Made by a program: the position numbers and the translations under genes. Below the pieces are notes generated by a model. It did no database searches. It saw only the letters and a list, made by a program, of their open reading frames with translations, and had not been told where the DNA came from. Positions 23,880 to 36,593 of a stretch of 64,000 nt of DNA are shown here, piece after piece (within the stretch, counting starts at the first letter, position 1; every line of letters starts with the position of its first letter). Source of the DNA: Avena insularis (Eukaryota; Streptophyta; Magnoliopsida; Poales; Poaceae); assembly GCA_023614405.1 (NCBI GenBank), contig CM042689.1:274977533-275041532 (forward strand), in the 5' to 3' direction.

Positions 23880-25470
23880 CACCCAAACCATGAAGATCTG
23901 CGAGATTGCAAAGTGTTCATGATGTATTACTGTTAGACAGTGATGACCCGACAACTTATTCAGAAGCGATGGTGGATATGATTCCGATTCATGGCTTGGA
24001 GACATGATATCCGAGTTAATGTCCATGGATGAAAAGCAAGTTTGGAACTTGGTTGATCTGCCAGACAGTGTAAGACCCGCCGAGAGCAAATGGGTCCTTA
24101 AGAAGTAAACCGATATGTATGGAAATGTTTTTGTCTATGAAGCACAACTTGTTGAGAAGGGGTTCCGAAAGGTTCAAGGAGTTGACTACGACGAGAATTT
24201 CTCGCCCGTAGTGATGCTTAAATCAGTCCGGATCATGTTAGCCATAATAGCCTATTTTGACTATGAGATATGGCTGATGGATGTCAAGACGGCCTTCCTT
24301 AACGGATTTTAACCGAGGATGTGTATATGATATAGCCCGAGGTTTTTTTTGATCCGGCTAATGCTGAAAAAGTATGCGAACTTCATAAATACCTTTATGG
24401 ATTGAAGCAAGCATCTTAGAGTTGGAATATGCTCTTTGATGAGGTAGTCAAATTGTTTGGCTTCATCAAGAGTGATCATGATTCTTGTTTGTACAAGAAG
24501 TTTAGTGGGAGCAAAGTAAACTTTCTGATCTTATATGTGGATTACATATTACTAATTGGAAATTATGTCCAGATGTTGCAAGAAACCAAAGAATCATTGG
24601 ATAGGAGTTTTTAATAAAAGACTTGGGTAAGGCAACATACATTCTAGGAATCCGGATCTATAGAGATAGATCAAGGTGGATCATTGGATTGAGTCAGAGT
24701 ACATACTTGGACAAAGTGCTGAAGAAGTTCAACATGGAATCATCTAAGAAGGGTTTCTTACCGATGTACCATGGTGTAAAACTTATCAAGACTCAGTGTC
24801 CTTCGATGACTGATGAGCGAAGTCGGATGAGTGTGATTCCGTATGCTTTGGCAGTCGGATCCATCATGTATGTCATGATTTGTACTAGGTAGGATGTTTC
24901 CTATGCTCTAATTGCTGTGAGCAGAAATTAGGCTGACCCTGGAGAATTCCACTGCTAGTGGCTAAAAATATCCTTAAGTAATTGATAAGGACTAAGGATA
25001 TGTTCTTGGTTTATGGAGGTGAAGATGAGCTCAGTGTAAAGGGTTACACGGATGCGAGTTATCTTATCGACTCTGATGATTCTCATTCACAATCTGGATA
25101 TGTGTTGTAAATAAATGGAGGGGATGTGAGCTGGAAGAGTTCCAAGCAACAGACTATGTCAGCATCTACAACAGAGGCTGAGTATATTGCCGCCTCAGAG
25201 GCAATAAAGGAATCTATTTGGATGAGGAATTTCCTCATGGATCTTGGTGTAGTTCAGGGTTTGTCCAATCCGTTAGACGTGTATTGTGACAATAATGGTG
25301 CTATTTCAAAAGCCAAGGAACCAAGACAACACTAGAAGAACAAACATATACTCATGCGGTACTACCTGATTCGCTAGTTCGTGGATCAAGATGATATCAA
25401 GTTATGCAAGGTACACACAGATGCAAATATTGCTGATCCGTTGATAGCCGTTATCACAACCAAAGCATGA
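23880..25470 (+). pseudogene. Copia reverse transcriptase and RNase H (broken)
   Basis: The reverse transcriptase shows VDYDENFSPV, DVKTAFLNG (about 24289-24312), YGLKQAS, and the catalytic box at 24534-24545. The box reads Tyr-Val-Asp-Tyr instead of Tyr-Val-Asp-Asp. RNase H follows with WKSSKQQTMSASTTEAEYIA (25132-25191) and the closing motif of copia RNase H near 25340. Stops interrupt every few hundred bases. The polypurine-rich AAGTAGGAGAC lies just before the LTR at 25548. Confidence 0.85.
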
Positions 25471-25547
25471 TGCACACCTGAGAGCTATGGGAATTTGATG
25501 CCCAGACATGTGATGTCGGAAGATTGACTCTAGTGCAAGTAGGAGAC

Positions 25548-26838
25548 TGTTGGGAATATTCCCTGGAGGCAATCATGTATGATGTAATTCCTTTTGTATT
25601 CATAAAGTTATTATGTTGTCTCTGCATGAAAATATGATGTATATCATTGAATATGTGATTCGGTTGTGGAACTATACATTCATGTTGTCCATGCTAAATA
25701 TCCTTGGTTGTCGAGGTTGTGCTGGACACACAACTTAGATCAATGTGAAAGTCATCTGATGACTCAGTTCCAATTTTCATGGGCATGGTGATGCCATTCC
25801 GACTTATGTAGATTCAGCTAAAGAGTTTAGCGAGTCGTATTGACTCATATTGAGATACAACAAAAAAGTCGTCATTTGTATATCTCAATCAATGTAATCC
25901 TTAGACCTGAGGTTGTTGCACAATCCGAGTTGAGGATCACTGACTTAGGTTCTGTCAAACACTGTTCCATAACAGGGCAGTTATAAAGGCAACGTTCGGG
26001 TCGACTGAGAATGAAGCTGCGTGATGTGGATAACCAAGATGATATTTTGTTCCTCCATCTAGAGAGATATTCTCTGGGCCCTCTCATGGGATATGATTCG
26101 GAAATAATGGCCATGTGCGAATCGATTAAGTGTTAACCGGGGCGATCAACTAAGAGTTAGTCGGATGAATCACTTGTCTCGGATCGAGAAGAGAGTCAGA
26201 CTATTTAAGGAATGAAGATTATTCGCCTATAGTACGATAAGATATATCGTGAGGAAAAAGAGACTCGGACGCAAGTCGCATTGGAAAGGCATGTCGTCAT
26301 GATTCTTTGGTACTTGTGAGTCGGCACGTTCTTCGAGGAGCTACTACCGATTGATCGATTGCGAGTCAGACTCCAATTATTTCCAAGTTAACATGAGCCT
26401 GCGGGGTCACCCACTTAACAGCGGGAGCAAGTTCGGATTGGATCTGAACCAAAAAATCCATTTGGGGACCTGAACCGGATTTGAATTTTACTCCCTATAT
26501 ATATTGGGCACACATACTTAGAGAGGTGCTGCAATTAGGTCATTCCATGCGTTAGAAACCCTAGCTCTAGTTTAGTCCTGCCGCTGTAACGAACCTAGCA
26601 GTTCATCACAGGCGCTCCTCCTTGTACGTGTAGATACCAGCAGCGGTGCTGTACTATCAGCACCCTGACGATCGTGATCAGATCGGATCGTGAGGATTAC
26701 ACTCCATCAACTGACGTGATTCATCAGTAATCCACAACCACGCGTCTAGTGGTAATCCTCATGGCCTTTTACCTCAGCTAGATCATGGGATCACCGCGTT
26801 AGAGGGAAATTTTTTTTTTATCTCTACGTGGCCCAACA
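25548..26838 (+). repeat. 3' LTR of the copia element
   Basis: 1291 bases starting TGTTGGGAATATTCCC and ending GTGGCCCAACA, with the short inverted ends TGTTG/CAACA. A TATA box (TATATATAT, 26496-26504) is followed by the likely transcribed R/U5 part. Directly upstream is GTGCAAGTAGGAGAC, the expected polypurine tract. Confidence 0.8.
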
Positions 26839-28617
26839 GTTAGATTTGTGCTCCCCTTAGTGATCCACGTATGTTCGCTCGATGGTATTGTAGGTTCTCA
26901 GTTTTTCCAATGGGAGCGTAAAGTAAAATGCAATAAATAGTAAACAATATTGTTTTCCTCTTTTCTTCCTTCTCCTTCGACGTAATTTTTCTACCAGCCA
27001 TATTTTTTCCGCTTTTCTTTCATGCCCCTTCGACCAAAATATTTTACCGGTATTTTTTCCAACTCAACTTCCATAACAATATACACAAAATAAGTTAACC
27101 ACACGGACGCGACGTGGCGTCGCGCCTACTTCCCTAGTAAAATTACAATTCCTTCAGGGCCGTATCGCTCAAACTTAGACCTCTGCCACAGAATTTCCAA
27201 ATCCCGCCAGGGTGTTTGAATTCTAGAACTTGAGTATGCCATATGATTCAAATAAATATGTTTTTATCTTACAAAACAACATCAATGAGTGTTTCCATGG
27301 ATTGGATTTCTTTGTTCCATGTTTTTTCCAAATGACCTCTCAAAACAAGATTTTGCCTTCCTTTATAAATAAACTCATAATGGTCGAACTGATACAAAGT
27401 GATAAGAAAATCCTCTTACAAAGCAGTTCAAAGATAAACAGGAAGTGCCAGCTTGCCACCAAAATCAGATGGAGACCAAGAAAATTAAGACTCCACGATG
27501 ATACCATCAGGAGGGTAATGACGTTGCGCGACGCTATCATCAATATCAAGATGGTCAAGGGTTTTCACCTGGAGCCCAAGTTTGGAGACCTTAACCACAA
27601 CGACGCCCACAAGAGGATTACCACCCCTCGCAGGGATCGCCGCTATTGGCATTGTAGCACGGATCTTTCACCCTGAAAACCTTTGAACAACACGTGGTAT
27701 GTCGGACCACCCACTAGCCCTGAACTAGGACTTCACCACATGATGTGGGAGTTGTCCTTGCCGAAGAGCCGCCAACACCATGGTCCCCCATCACCCACTC
27801 CTCGTCACCCTCATGGCCATAAGAGTAGACCATCACCACTGCCACTTTGCTTGCAGTAGAGATGCACATGCAGTCTACCTTTTGGGTTACCGTCCTAGCG
27901 CCCGAGATCTCACATCCGCGCCATGGCACAACACAACCATGAGAGGTACATCAAAATGAGAAGGAGAGGATGGTGTGAGTTAACCATCCCTCAGAAAATG
28001 CAATATAACAAGCAGTACACGCCCACAAGTTAACCTCGCAGAGCCTAGAAGGGTTCGTCTGGTGGCTACCAGATCTAGGCACAACTGACCCCCGATCTGG
28101 AGCCCCAGCCACACTAGGGGTGGGCTCCCACTTTGGAAGCCCCTGAAACCTAGCGATCAGCAGGTGCTGGTCAACCCTAAGTTGCCTCGATGGGCCTAGA
28201 TCTGGGTTGAGGCCGCATCCCCGCCATCATCGACCAGCTCCACCTAAAGCCGTCCAAGAGCCGCTCCCGCCCTGTCCATGTCACCTACTTCTCCAGTGAG
28301 CTGCGTCGTCGCCGTGTCGGGCCACCACTATAGGTATGGATATCCTCGGTTGCTGTGGCGCCCAAGAGGCACCGCTGATGTCATCTATAGGGAGATACCG
28401 CCACCATCTAGGGATGCCCACCTGCAAGGCCACTATAAACCCCTAGACTACATGTTATAACTCACTAGACGGTATAACTCAAAGGTGGATGAAGACGTAC
28501 TACCGTGGAGGCCGTGAGTCCACCCATAAGAAGGCCTCTAAAAGCGACAGGGCACGGTACCGACCAACAATCCCATTCACACCTCAAGTTATAGCTTCTA
28601 ACACGAGAACATGTCGA
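26839..28617. other. Unassigned old sequence without supported genes
   Basis: The left part is AT-rich; 27590-28460 is GC-richer and contains text such as CACCCTGAAAACC and GACCACCCACTAGCC that resembles older dispersed repeats of Triticeae (LINE or CACTA derived), but I cannot assign a family. The ORFs at 27230-27676 and 27714-27929 (minus) have no recognisable domain, and neither end of a transposon was found. Confidence 0.45.
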
Positions 28618-28961
28618 TGTCTCACAAGTGCAGGAAATCTATTATAATACCTTTCAATGAGAAATTTTTGTTAACCCACGAGGAGCTGAAGTCATTCTGA
28701 CAGGTAAAACAATAAAAGATGCAAAGGTTTGGTGTTTCGGGGTTTATAGTTTGCAGAAAAGTAAATTGCAAGTAAAGTAGATGCTCTTTTCGGCATCCTC
28801 TATGCATCAAGATGACAATATCAAATTTATGTTCTTATATGTGACAAGCGTTCATGAGAGTGGCATGGATTTACTTAGCATAAAGATTTCTATAACAGCA
28901 TGTAAGTATCTTGTCAAGTTTTATTCTCTTTGGATGGAGCCTAAAATAGGTGGGGCCATAT

Positions 28962-31900
28962 TGTAGAGGTCCCAACCTGATAAGGTAGAGATACTTGTGT
29001 TTACAGTGCTAGTCCCTGGATCGAATAGCTAGCACCCACAGTTTAAGATGTAATATCAAGAAACAAAGGTCATATTACAACTTATAACCAGGAATAAAAT
29101 AGTTCATCACAACTTACATAGCTCATATGGCTATCTTATTACAAAGCATCATATATAACTATATAGCATGGAGTCCTTCATCTTCATGTGCCACAGGCAA
29201 TCATGTTGGTTGTAGACTTGTAATCCCTACTCAACAAACTTCACTAACATCAAACAAACCTGCAACATAATAAGTTACAACCACAAGGGTTAATACATCT
29301 GAATTGTATTGGCAAGTGATATCATATTGTTATGGAGAATCTAACATCTACTTGAATATATGTCTAAGTGGAGTTTTGGTTGGCCTTTGCACAAAATAAG
29401 TTTTCCCTATCCTTTGAAAATAGTTTGTCTCTTTATCAAAACATTTCATCACACATGGAACACTGGAGTCACACCAGGTGCTTCCCTTGTTCACCCAACA
29501 AATTTTATCTTAGAGAAATTGGGATGAGGAGATCCTTGATCATTTCAATGTCTTTGATGCTCAAAATGTCCATTACCGGGGACACGGCTAAGTACTTAGG
29601 TTTTACCCTCTCGAGAGGTGGTGCACTTTTCCCACAAGACTCGACATGCATTGAGACGAGACTTTTCCGAAACAATCCCTCAGATCAACACAAACGCGTT
29701 CCATCCTATCATCACTACCACCTTCTGTTTGTCTGTCTGAGTTCTTGCAACCTAGTTGGTCAAGGCAGAGCCCATATGCCATGTGGTTGCACTGGAAGCT
29801 TCTCAACACAAAACATATCAAATCTCTTTGTTCCTGGGTGGCCATCCACAAGTGTGATACACAAGGTAAACCATATACATGGGCCTTGTGTAACCATTCA
29901 ACACAAACCAATCTTCCCATTCCACCCAGGTGATTCATTCACTTAGTTGTTTTATTAATCAAAAACATAGTCATATACTTTGCATAATATCATAGTATGA
30001 ATATTCCACCGTTGTATCCTAATAGCTAGGCTAAGCATACTAGCATCACATGTTTCTTAACTTAGGAAGATTCCTACCAAGATATATTCTATAGGATATA
30101 CTATAGCATAGCAATATATAAAAATAGTCCTATCATGCATACTACAAAATATCACTAATGCAATATTGAAAAGATAGGACTTTTGATGACCAAAGTACCA
30201 CTTGCCTTTTTAGTAGAGAATCTAGGTACTCTCCTTGATCTTGCAATTGTCACACTCTTCAAAGTTCACTACAATTCAATCAAGCAAAGCATACAATCAA
30301 AACTAACACTCAAACAAATAACAAAACAAAACCATAAAAACTAAGAAATTCATGCAAGCATGCAAAAGGGTTGTTTTATTGAAAAGTAGTTTCTAACAAG
30401 GTTCTAAATATTTCAAAACACCTACTAGTGTTTTATAAAAGTGGGAAAATCATTTGAAACCAAGTTAGTGAAAATATGTCATTTAAATCATTTTTGTTTT
30501 ACTAGAATTGCTTTTATTCAAAGGAATAATTCCTAGTGTTAACAAAATTAATTTTTAAATCCGTAAGTTAGTGTTTATGGTCAGAGGGTTCAAAAAAATC
30601 CATTTGCAAAAGGTTTCACTCAAAAATCATTTTTAGAACAATATTTAGAATCAAAATAGTCCTATTAATGTTTCTGCAAAAAACACCTAATTTTTTAAAA
30701 GAAAAAGACCAAACCAGGGCCACAGTTGCAAAGCACACATTTTTTTGAATCAAAATAGACAATATTGTTTTGGCAGGATCAACATCATGGGCCGTAGGAT
30801 TTAAATAGCATCGCATGGCACAGATCAAACAATTCCGCTTTGTCTAAGTCATCTAATCTACATCGTTAGATTTAGATCTAACGGGTCATCGCGCGTTGAC
30901 CTAAGATGGGCAATGCTGGCGACGGTGCGTGGCGGCGGCGTGTATGGTGGCAGTGGTTCGACGATTATAGGGGGTAAGAGGAGGGGAGGAGGGTGTTACC
31001 AGGTTCACAAGGACGTGGAAGTGCTCAAGGTGGTCTTCGTGGGCGAAGGGCGCACAAAATCGTCGTGTATTTCTCGCCGGAGATGTTCCTGGCGTCGGGC
31101 ACGCACGGGACTCGTCGGTGGCGAGTACCTGGGATGCAAGCGAGCAAGGAAGAGCATCAGAGATATGCGCACGGTTGTGGGGGTTGTGACGGTACCTACC
31201 AGAGTGCAAGGGGCGCAATGAATCGTTGGCAACTTCTCGCTGGAGTTGAGGCAGACGATGGTGGCGAGTAGGCAAGGTCGTTGCCGAGCATCAGGGGCTC
31301 ACACAAGCAAACAGAGGCTGCTGGCAGATGCGCAGGACGATGGCGAGTGAGCTAGCGAGAGCTAGGGGGTAGGAGGGTCTAGGCTCACCGGAATTGGCGT
31401 CGGAGCTCGTCGGTGACAGTGGCGGCGTGAGGAGAAATTCTGGCAGCCTAGGGGCTCATTGGTGCGGGGAAGTGTGTGTGTGGGGGGGGGGGATAGAGAG
31501 GAGGAGGCGTTTAATCAAGCATAGTCACTGAGCAGGATCGCTGGCGTAGTTACTCGAATTTACTCGGCGCATTCATGGCAGGAAACGGTCAAGGGAGGGG
31601 CGAGGTCAGCGCGCGAGTGAAGATGATGATGAGGTGGCAGGGTGGGTCCAGCGAGTCAGTGAGGGGTGGGGGTTTCGCGTGGTGAGAAAGAGAGGCAGAG
31701 GGGAGAGAGGTGGAGCCGAGTGGGCTGTGTGCTGGGCCTGATGTTGGGCCTGGGTTGCTGGGGGTTCTTTCTATTTTTTCCTTTTGATTCTTTTTGCCTT
31801 TTCCATTTCTATTATCTGTTTTAATTCAATTCAAATGATTTAAACCTCAATTTGATTTCAAATCGTTTCCAAACTTTCAGTAGGTTTTTATACCAGTTAT

Positions 31901-32738
31901 TTGGTGTGTTTAAAAGTCCACTTTAGAATATTTCAAATATTCTCTTATTATTTAATATGTATTTAAAATAGGCATTTTGTCTTTATTTAAATAAAATTGA
32001 ATATGGTTCAAACTCAGATAATTTTATTCAAATAATCCTTTATTCTTTTTATTTTATTTGATTTACTTTTATTCCATTTTCTTATGGATTTGGCCAAGAT
32101 TTAAATTGCCTTTTAAATATTTCTTATTTATTTATTCCTTTCTTTGTCTTATAAAACCCATATCTTTTTACTTATAGTTCCAAAATTGGTGATTCTACTT
32201 TGTATAATTATATTTAATATTTGTTTATCTTTTTAAATCCCTTTAGTATTACTTTTCTCACAATTTGGTATTGATTTTTTTGTTAGGAGATTTATTAGCC
32301 TTGGAATTTACTTTCTTTTATCTTATTAAAATCATAAGTTTTTATCCATGGCTCCAAATTGAGTGAAATCAATTCCCATGGTTTTATAATGTTTTTGTTT
32401 ACCAATTTTGGTCATTTAGAAATGTTTGTTGATAAATTTTTATATGGGACAAAGCCATAGTCTTAGAGTGATCTTGGAGATGATTTCTTTCATTAGGGTT
32501 TAGGATTTTGGTTTAACTTTTCCCAAGTGTTTTAAATTCAAGGTACATTCATTTATGAATGCATTTGACTTTTTTGAAATTTTGTTTGTTTCCTTTTCAT
32601 TCAAATTTTGTTCAAGTAGGGTTTTGATGTTTCCATTTAGAAGCAAAAAGTTTCTTTTCACCCTAAATTTCAACATTTGTTTCTTTTGTTTGTTTATTTT
32701 TCACATTTCAAAATTTTGAATTTGTTTGGGATGTGACA
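28962..32738 (-). mobile_element. Solo LTR E, 3.8 kb, TSD CATAT
   Basis: Read on the minus strand it starts TGTCACATCCC at 32738 and ends GACCTCTACA at 28962. Perfect target duplications CATAT flank it (28957-28961 and 32739-32743). It aligns with A and D along its length, including the end block with TAGTCCCTGGATCGAATAGCTAG near 29010. The GC-rich part 30880-31740 is the promoter/leader region of the LTR. The plus-strand ORF 29368-29946 overlaps an antisense frame also seen in D. No internal region, so a solo LTR. Confidence 0.92.
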
Positions 32739-33224
32739 CATATACATGAGCAAGTACACCCCTTATGGTTGGTCCTAAGACCATGTTCATGAGTAAACAA
32801 AGGATTCATTAAGACGTAAAGTCCAACCACAACATAAATTTCTAAGGTCCCACTATAAAAAAACCTTAATCCAATTCCAAGGCTTAGGACATGATTTTTC
32901 TATCATTACGTCTCTCCCTACTCCCTTCATTACACTAAGATGCAGCCCTATGAGCCCATATAGGTGAAGTAATATATAGTCAATGTTCGCATATTCCCAT
33001 TATATAACCACATAAAAGATTAAAACTTAACCAAATACCCATTGCATACTATATGAAAATCATAGCCAATTCATCCTATGCCCTCAGAAACATGGGGAAC
33101 TACTCACAACGGTGAAACATGATATATATTAGAGGCATATGGAGTATAACACAATATGAAATTATAAACTAAGCACAAAATAATGATAATTTACCAAGCA
33201 TAGTCATGCACAGGGCCCTAAAAC

Positions 33225-34824
33225 TGATGGGGTTTGTTGCATAGAAAACAAAAAAATTCCTATGGTTTGCAACTGCCAAGATCGAATCAAGGCGATACTA
33301 TGTAACAGTTTCAGATGGACTCACCCTCGAATACCATTACCGAGATAATGTTCCTGCAAAAAAACATGGTTGATGTACATGTACGGTGCATCGACGACTC
33401 CTGAACCCTCGCTCCAGCCGGGCAGTGGAAGTAGTGGATCCCTAGGAACAACAATGCTACGACATGGTAGAGTTGCTGGAGGGGACGATCTCGAGCAGGA
33501 ATTCACCTAGGCACCTTTCTTATGGAAATGGACAAGGCTAGCAAGAGGGAGAAGATGCCAACCAAAGGGCATATGAGAGGAGTGGGCAAGTGTGTGTGAG
33601 AGGAGGAGATCTCCACCTCCTTTTATAGGGGGAGGGGGAAAGACCCTCCCTTGGCCGGCGGCCAAGAGGGTTCCCCCTCCCCTCCTCTCATTCATGTGGG
33701 TGGACTCTCCACTCACAAAAAATCAATCTCCACTTTCTCCATTTATTCTCCACTCAAAAAAACAAAGGTCTTTCAATTAAAGCACTTTAATTATCTTGTT
33801 TTAATGCAACTCAATTTAATGAACACTTTATTTAATGAGTACTTCATTTAATAAACACATTAAAATTTTATTTCCTTGCTTTGTTTCGATACCCCAAAAC
33901 TATTTTAGCAAATTTGACAGAACAAATTCCTGTGATGTCCATTATCTTCTCTAGCGTTCCCTATCCACTCAATTACATCGACTAACCTTAAGTGTGTCTC
34001 CCTATGGTTTCAAAAACTATGTCGACATGATAGAGACTCTCTCCGATCAATAATCATCAGCGGGACCTGGAGATCCATAATGATTCCCACTAGTTCCATG
34101 AAAATCCAATGATCATCCGAACCTTTTTCGCCGTAATCAAATTCCTTTTGTCTCATGATATTTTACTTGTCTAGGATCCGTTCACTTGGTATCATCCATA
34201 CCTTGTTTAATCTCATTCCTGACAAGTACTCTTGTTCTCATTCTTGTGATATAACATCTAGTGATCAAATCAGTTGCTTACAAGCAATGTAAATGTGATA
34301 TCACCGAGAGGGCCTTAAGTATATATCTCCGTCATCTGGATGGAAAAATCACACTCTTTATCCATGATCCTTAACTAACACTTTCCAAGTACCTGGCGAC
34401 ACCTTTATAATCACCCTATTATGGTGTGACGTTTGATGGAATCAAAGTACCTTTCCGGTGAAAGTGATTCATGCGATATCATGGTCTAAGGACATTGAGT
34501 TACTACGAATGTGATAGAAATATAAATTGAGGACATGATCGTATTGCTAAATCTATTGTGGGTGACTGTTCATCATATATTTCTCCAGTGATATGGCCCT
34601 GTTATTAACAACATCCAATGTTCATGATCAGGAAACCTTTGATCATTTGTTAATCAACAAGCTAGTACTGAGAGAGGCATTACTAGGAACCTTTTCTATT
34701 TATAAACCACACAGGTATTAATGTTTCCTATTAACACAATTATAGCATTAAAAATAAATATATATTATAAACCTGTAATAGCATAATAACCACTTTTTAT
34801 TGCCTCTTGGTCATATTCCTTTCA
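33225..34824 (-). mobile_element. Solo LTR F of an Angela-like copia element, TSD AAAAC
   Basis: 1600 bases; on the minus strand it starts TGAAAGGAATATGACC and ends AACCCCATCA. Perfect target duplications AAAAC flank it at 33220-33224 and 34825-34829. It aligns end to end with the LTR at 303-1953. It has no primer site or internal sequence, so it is the product of LTR-LTR recombination. Short ORFs inside (33507-33780) are LTR sequence. Confidence 0.93.
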
Positions 34825-35324
34825 AAAACAGTATATAGGGTTCAATCTAATCACAAACTACGAGGGGAGCGAGATGGATCTTCAAGATGGAGATGGTGCT
34901 GATGTTAGGGATGATGAAGATGGTGATGGAGATGCCTCCCCTAATCCAATGAGGAGTGGTGATGACAATGACTTGGATTTCCTCCTCTCTGGAGGCCTCA
35001 GAGAAGCAGGAACTTCCCTCTCCCGAAGTAGAATATTCTCGCCTTTGCAGCTATCTCTATAAATCGTGGGAAAATATGGCGTAGGTTTTTGGGCGATCAA
35101 TGTCATATCTCAAAATGGGGAGCCAATATGACGCTCGAGGCCCGGACTTGAGTAGGTGGCGCGGCCTACCTATAGGCCCATGCCACCTAGGATCATTCAG
35201 CCCTCGTGGTTCCCCTTGCGTGCTTCCAAGGCCCATTGTCCTTCTTGTGATGAAAACAAGCGAATATATCATATCATGCATCAATGAACTCATGGTTGAC
35301 AAAATAAATACGAGCATTATATCA

Positions 35325-36593
35325 TAAACTTATGCATGTTCAATTACCTTAGAATATTTGTAACTAATACTCATACAAATGAGGGGATCATAAGTAGAAA
35401 CTCTCGCAACTACCTTACTTTTGAATAAGACTATCCATTGCATGTTGGACAATTTGAATCATCTCCACTTTTCATACTAACTTTTAGGAGTGATCATTGC
35501 ACTTTCCAAGACTTCGCAAAATAGATAAACTCTCATAGGATTACCCGTTTCGTAAAAGAATAATTATGACAATATAGACATGAAGTTCAGCTTGTGTTGA
35601 ACACTTTCACCACTTGCATGGTATAACTTAACGGTCTTGTTTCTTAGTATTCCTAGCATAAACCTTATTCATGGATCCTTGATGCATGCAAAATTCATGC
35701 ATGAACTTTGTAGTTTATGATGCATATTCTAACATATTAAGATTATTAGATGTTATAATCATGTTTTGCATTGATTTATGGGGATTTTCCTTCGACCCCC
35801 CTTATTTTGGTTATAACTCTTCAGGATAGGAAAGCCCAATTTTGCGTATTTTGACGTTTCAGGGACCTTCCGGAACTCATATTGACCTGGGATTTCTTGG
35901 GCGTTAAAATTTTATCATGAGAAGCACCTAGAGCACAAGAAGTCAACGAGGGAGGCCACGAGGCCCAAACGAGCACTGGTGGCATGAGCCCCTGGTCAGG
36001 CTGCGCTACCCAGTATTGTTTGGTCCTCGGTCCTTCGATGTCATCCATCTTCATCTTAGGTTTATCATGTTGACCTAAAAACACCTATATGAAGACCCCC
36101 CCCTGAGGCGTTCCCTCGACATGAAGGCAGAGATAAAAACACATAAATAGAGAGTTTGCAGGCAGCCGCTGGCAGAGATTGGAGGGGGGGAAACACTATT
36201 AGAATCTCCTCTAGTGGACTCCGCCCCCTCCGGCGTACAGAGGAGGAGCCAGCCGGAACTAAGAGCCCGGACAAAGTACGATGTTCTCCGGCCGGCGGTC
36301 ATTTTCGCCTTGATTAGTTTACCACTCCTTGCATTAGTTTGAATGGAGCATCCTGGACATAGCCCGGGCAGTTGCTCGAGCATGCCGGGTTGTGGCTTCG
36401 CCACTGCCGGTGTGTTCATCATCAACATCTACAGCAAGATCCTCTCCATACCCCTACTATAATATCTCGGCAATCATGATGTGTGGTACAATCTATTGTT
36501 TTCCCACAATCTATTGTATCTATGTCTAAGTTTGAGTAGTGATTGTTCTTGGAAATTGTGAAATACTTTGTTGATTGGTTGCATGCAAGTTTG
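35325..36593 (+). repeat. LTR fragment W, cut by insertion of element V
   Basis: No gene. The text GGGATTTTCCTTCGACCCCCC near 35782, a TATA-like ACCTATATGAAG near 36089 and a GC-rich leader up to about 36420 look like a plus-strand LTR of the Athila type. It stops at 36593 where the V LTR (TGATGACCCAC) begins; GTTTG (36589-36593) is the expected target duplication, with the partner outside the window. The left limit is uncertain. Confidence 0.4.

Larger units (their letters stand above)
21586..26838 (+). mobile_element. Decayed Ty1-copia element with 3' LTR
   Basis: Order gag, protease, integrase, reverse transcriptase, RNase H, 3' LTR, which is the copia order. All reading frames carry stops and frameshifts. 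The 3' LTR (25548-26838) still has clean ends. A 5' LTR was not found. The element is flanked on the left by unassigned sequence and on the right by old unassigned DNA. Confidence 0.85.
28618..35324 (-). repeat. Athila-type LTR Z, split by solo LTRs E and F
   Basis: Three parts (28618-28961, 32744-33219, 34830-35324) together make about 1.3 kb, the usual length of this LTR type. The left part has the text TGTCTCACAAGTGCAGG...AACCCACGAGGAGCTGAAG, which is read in many Triticeae Athila-type LTRs on the minus strand. The right part holds a GAT-rich and GC-rich stretch followed by GGCCTACCTATAGGCCCATGCC-like text. Both outer edges are placed by eye and are uncertain. No coding region is seen; the 61-74 codon ORFs are LTR sequence. 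Confidence 0.5.

Noticed and set aside
27230..27676. ORF of 148 codons in the unassigned segment
   Set aside because: No domain, no neighbouring exon, and its composition changes abruptly along the frame; treated as chance.
30901..31275. ORF of 124 codons on the minus strand, and overlapping plus-strand ORFs
   Set aside because: GC-rich part of solo LTR E; no domain, no conserved frame with A or D.
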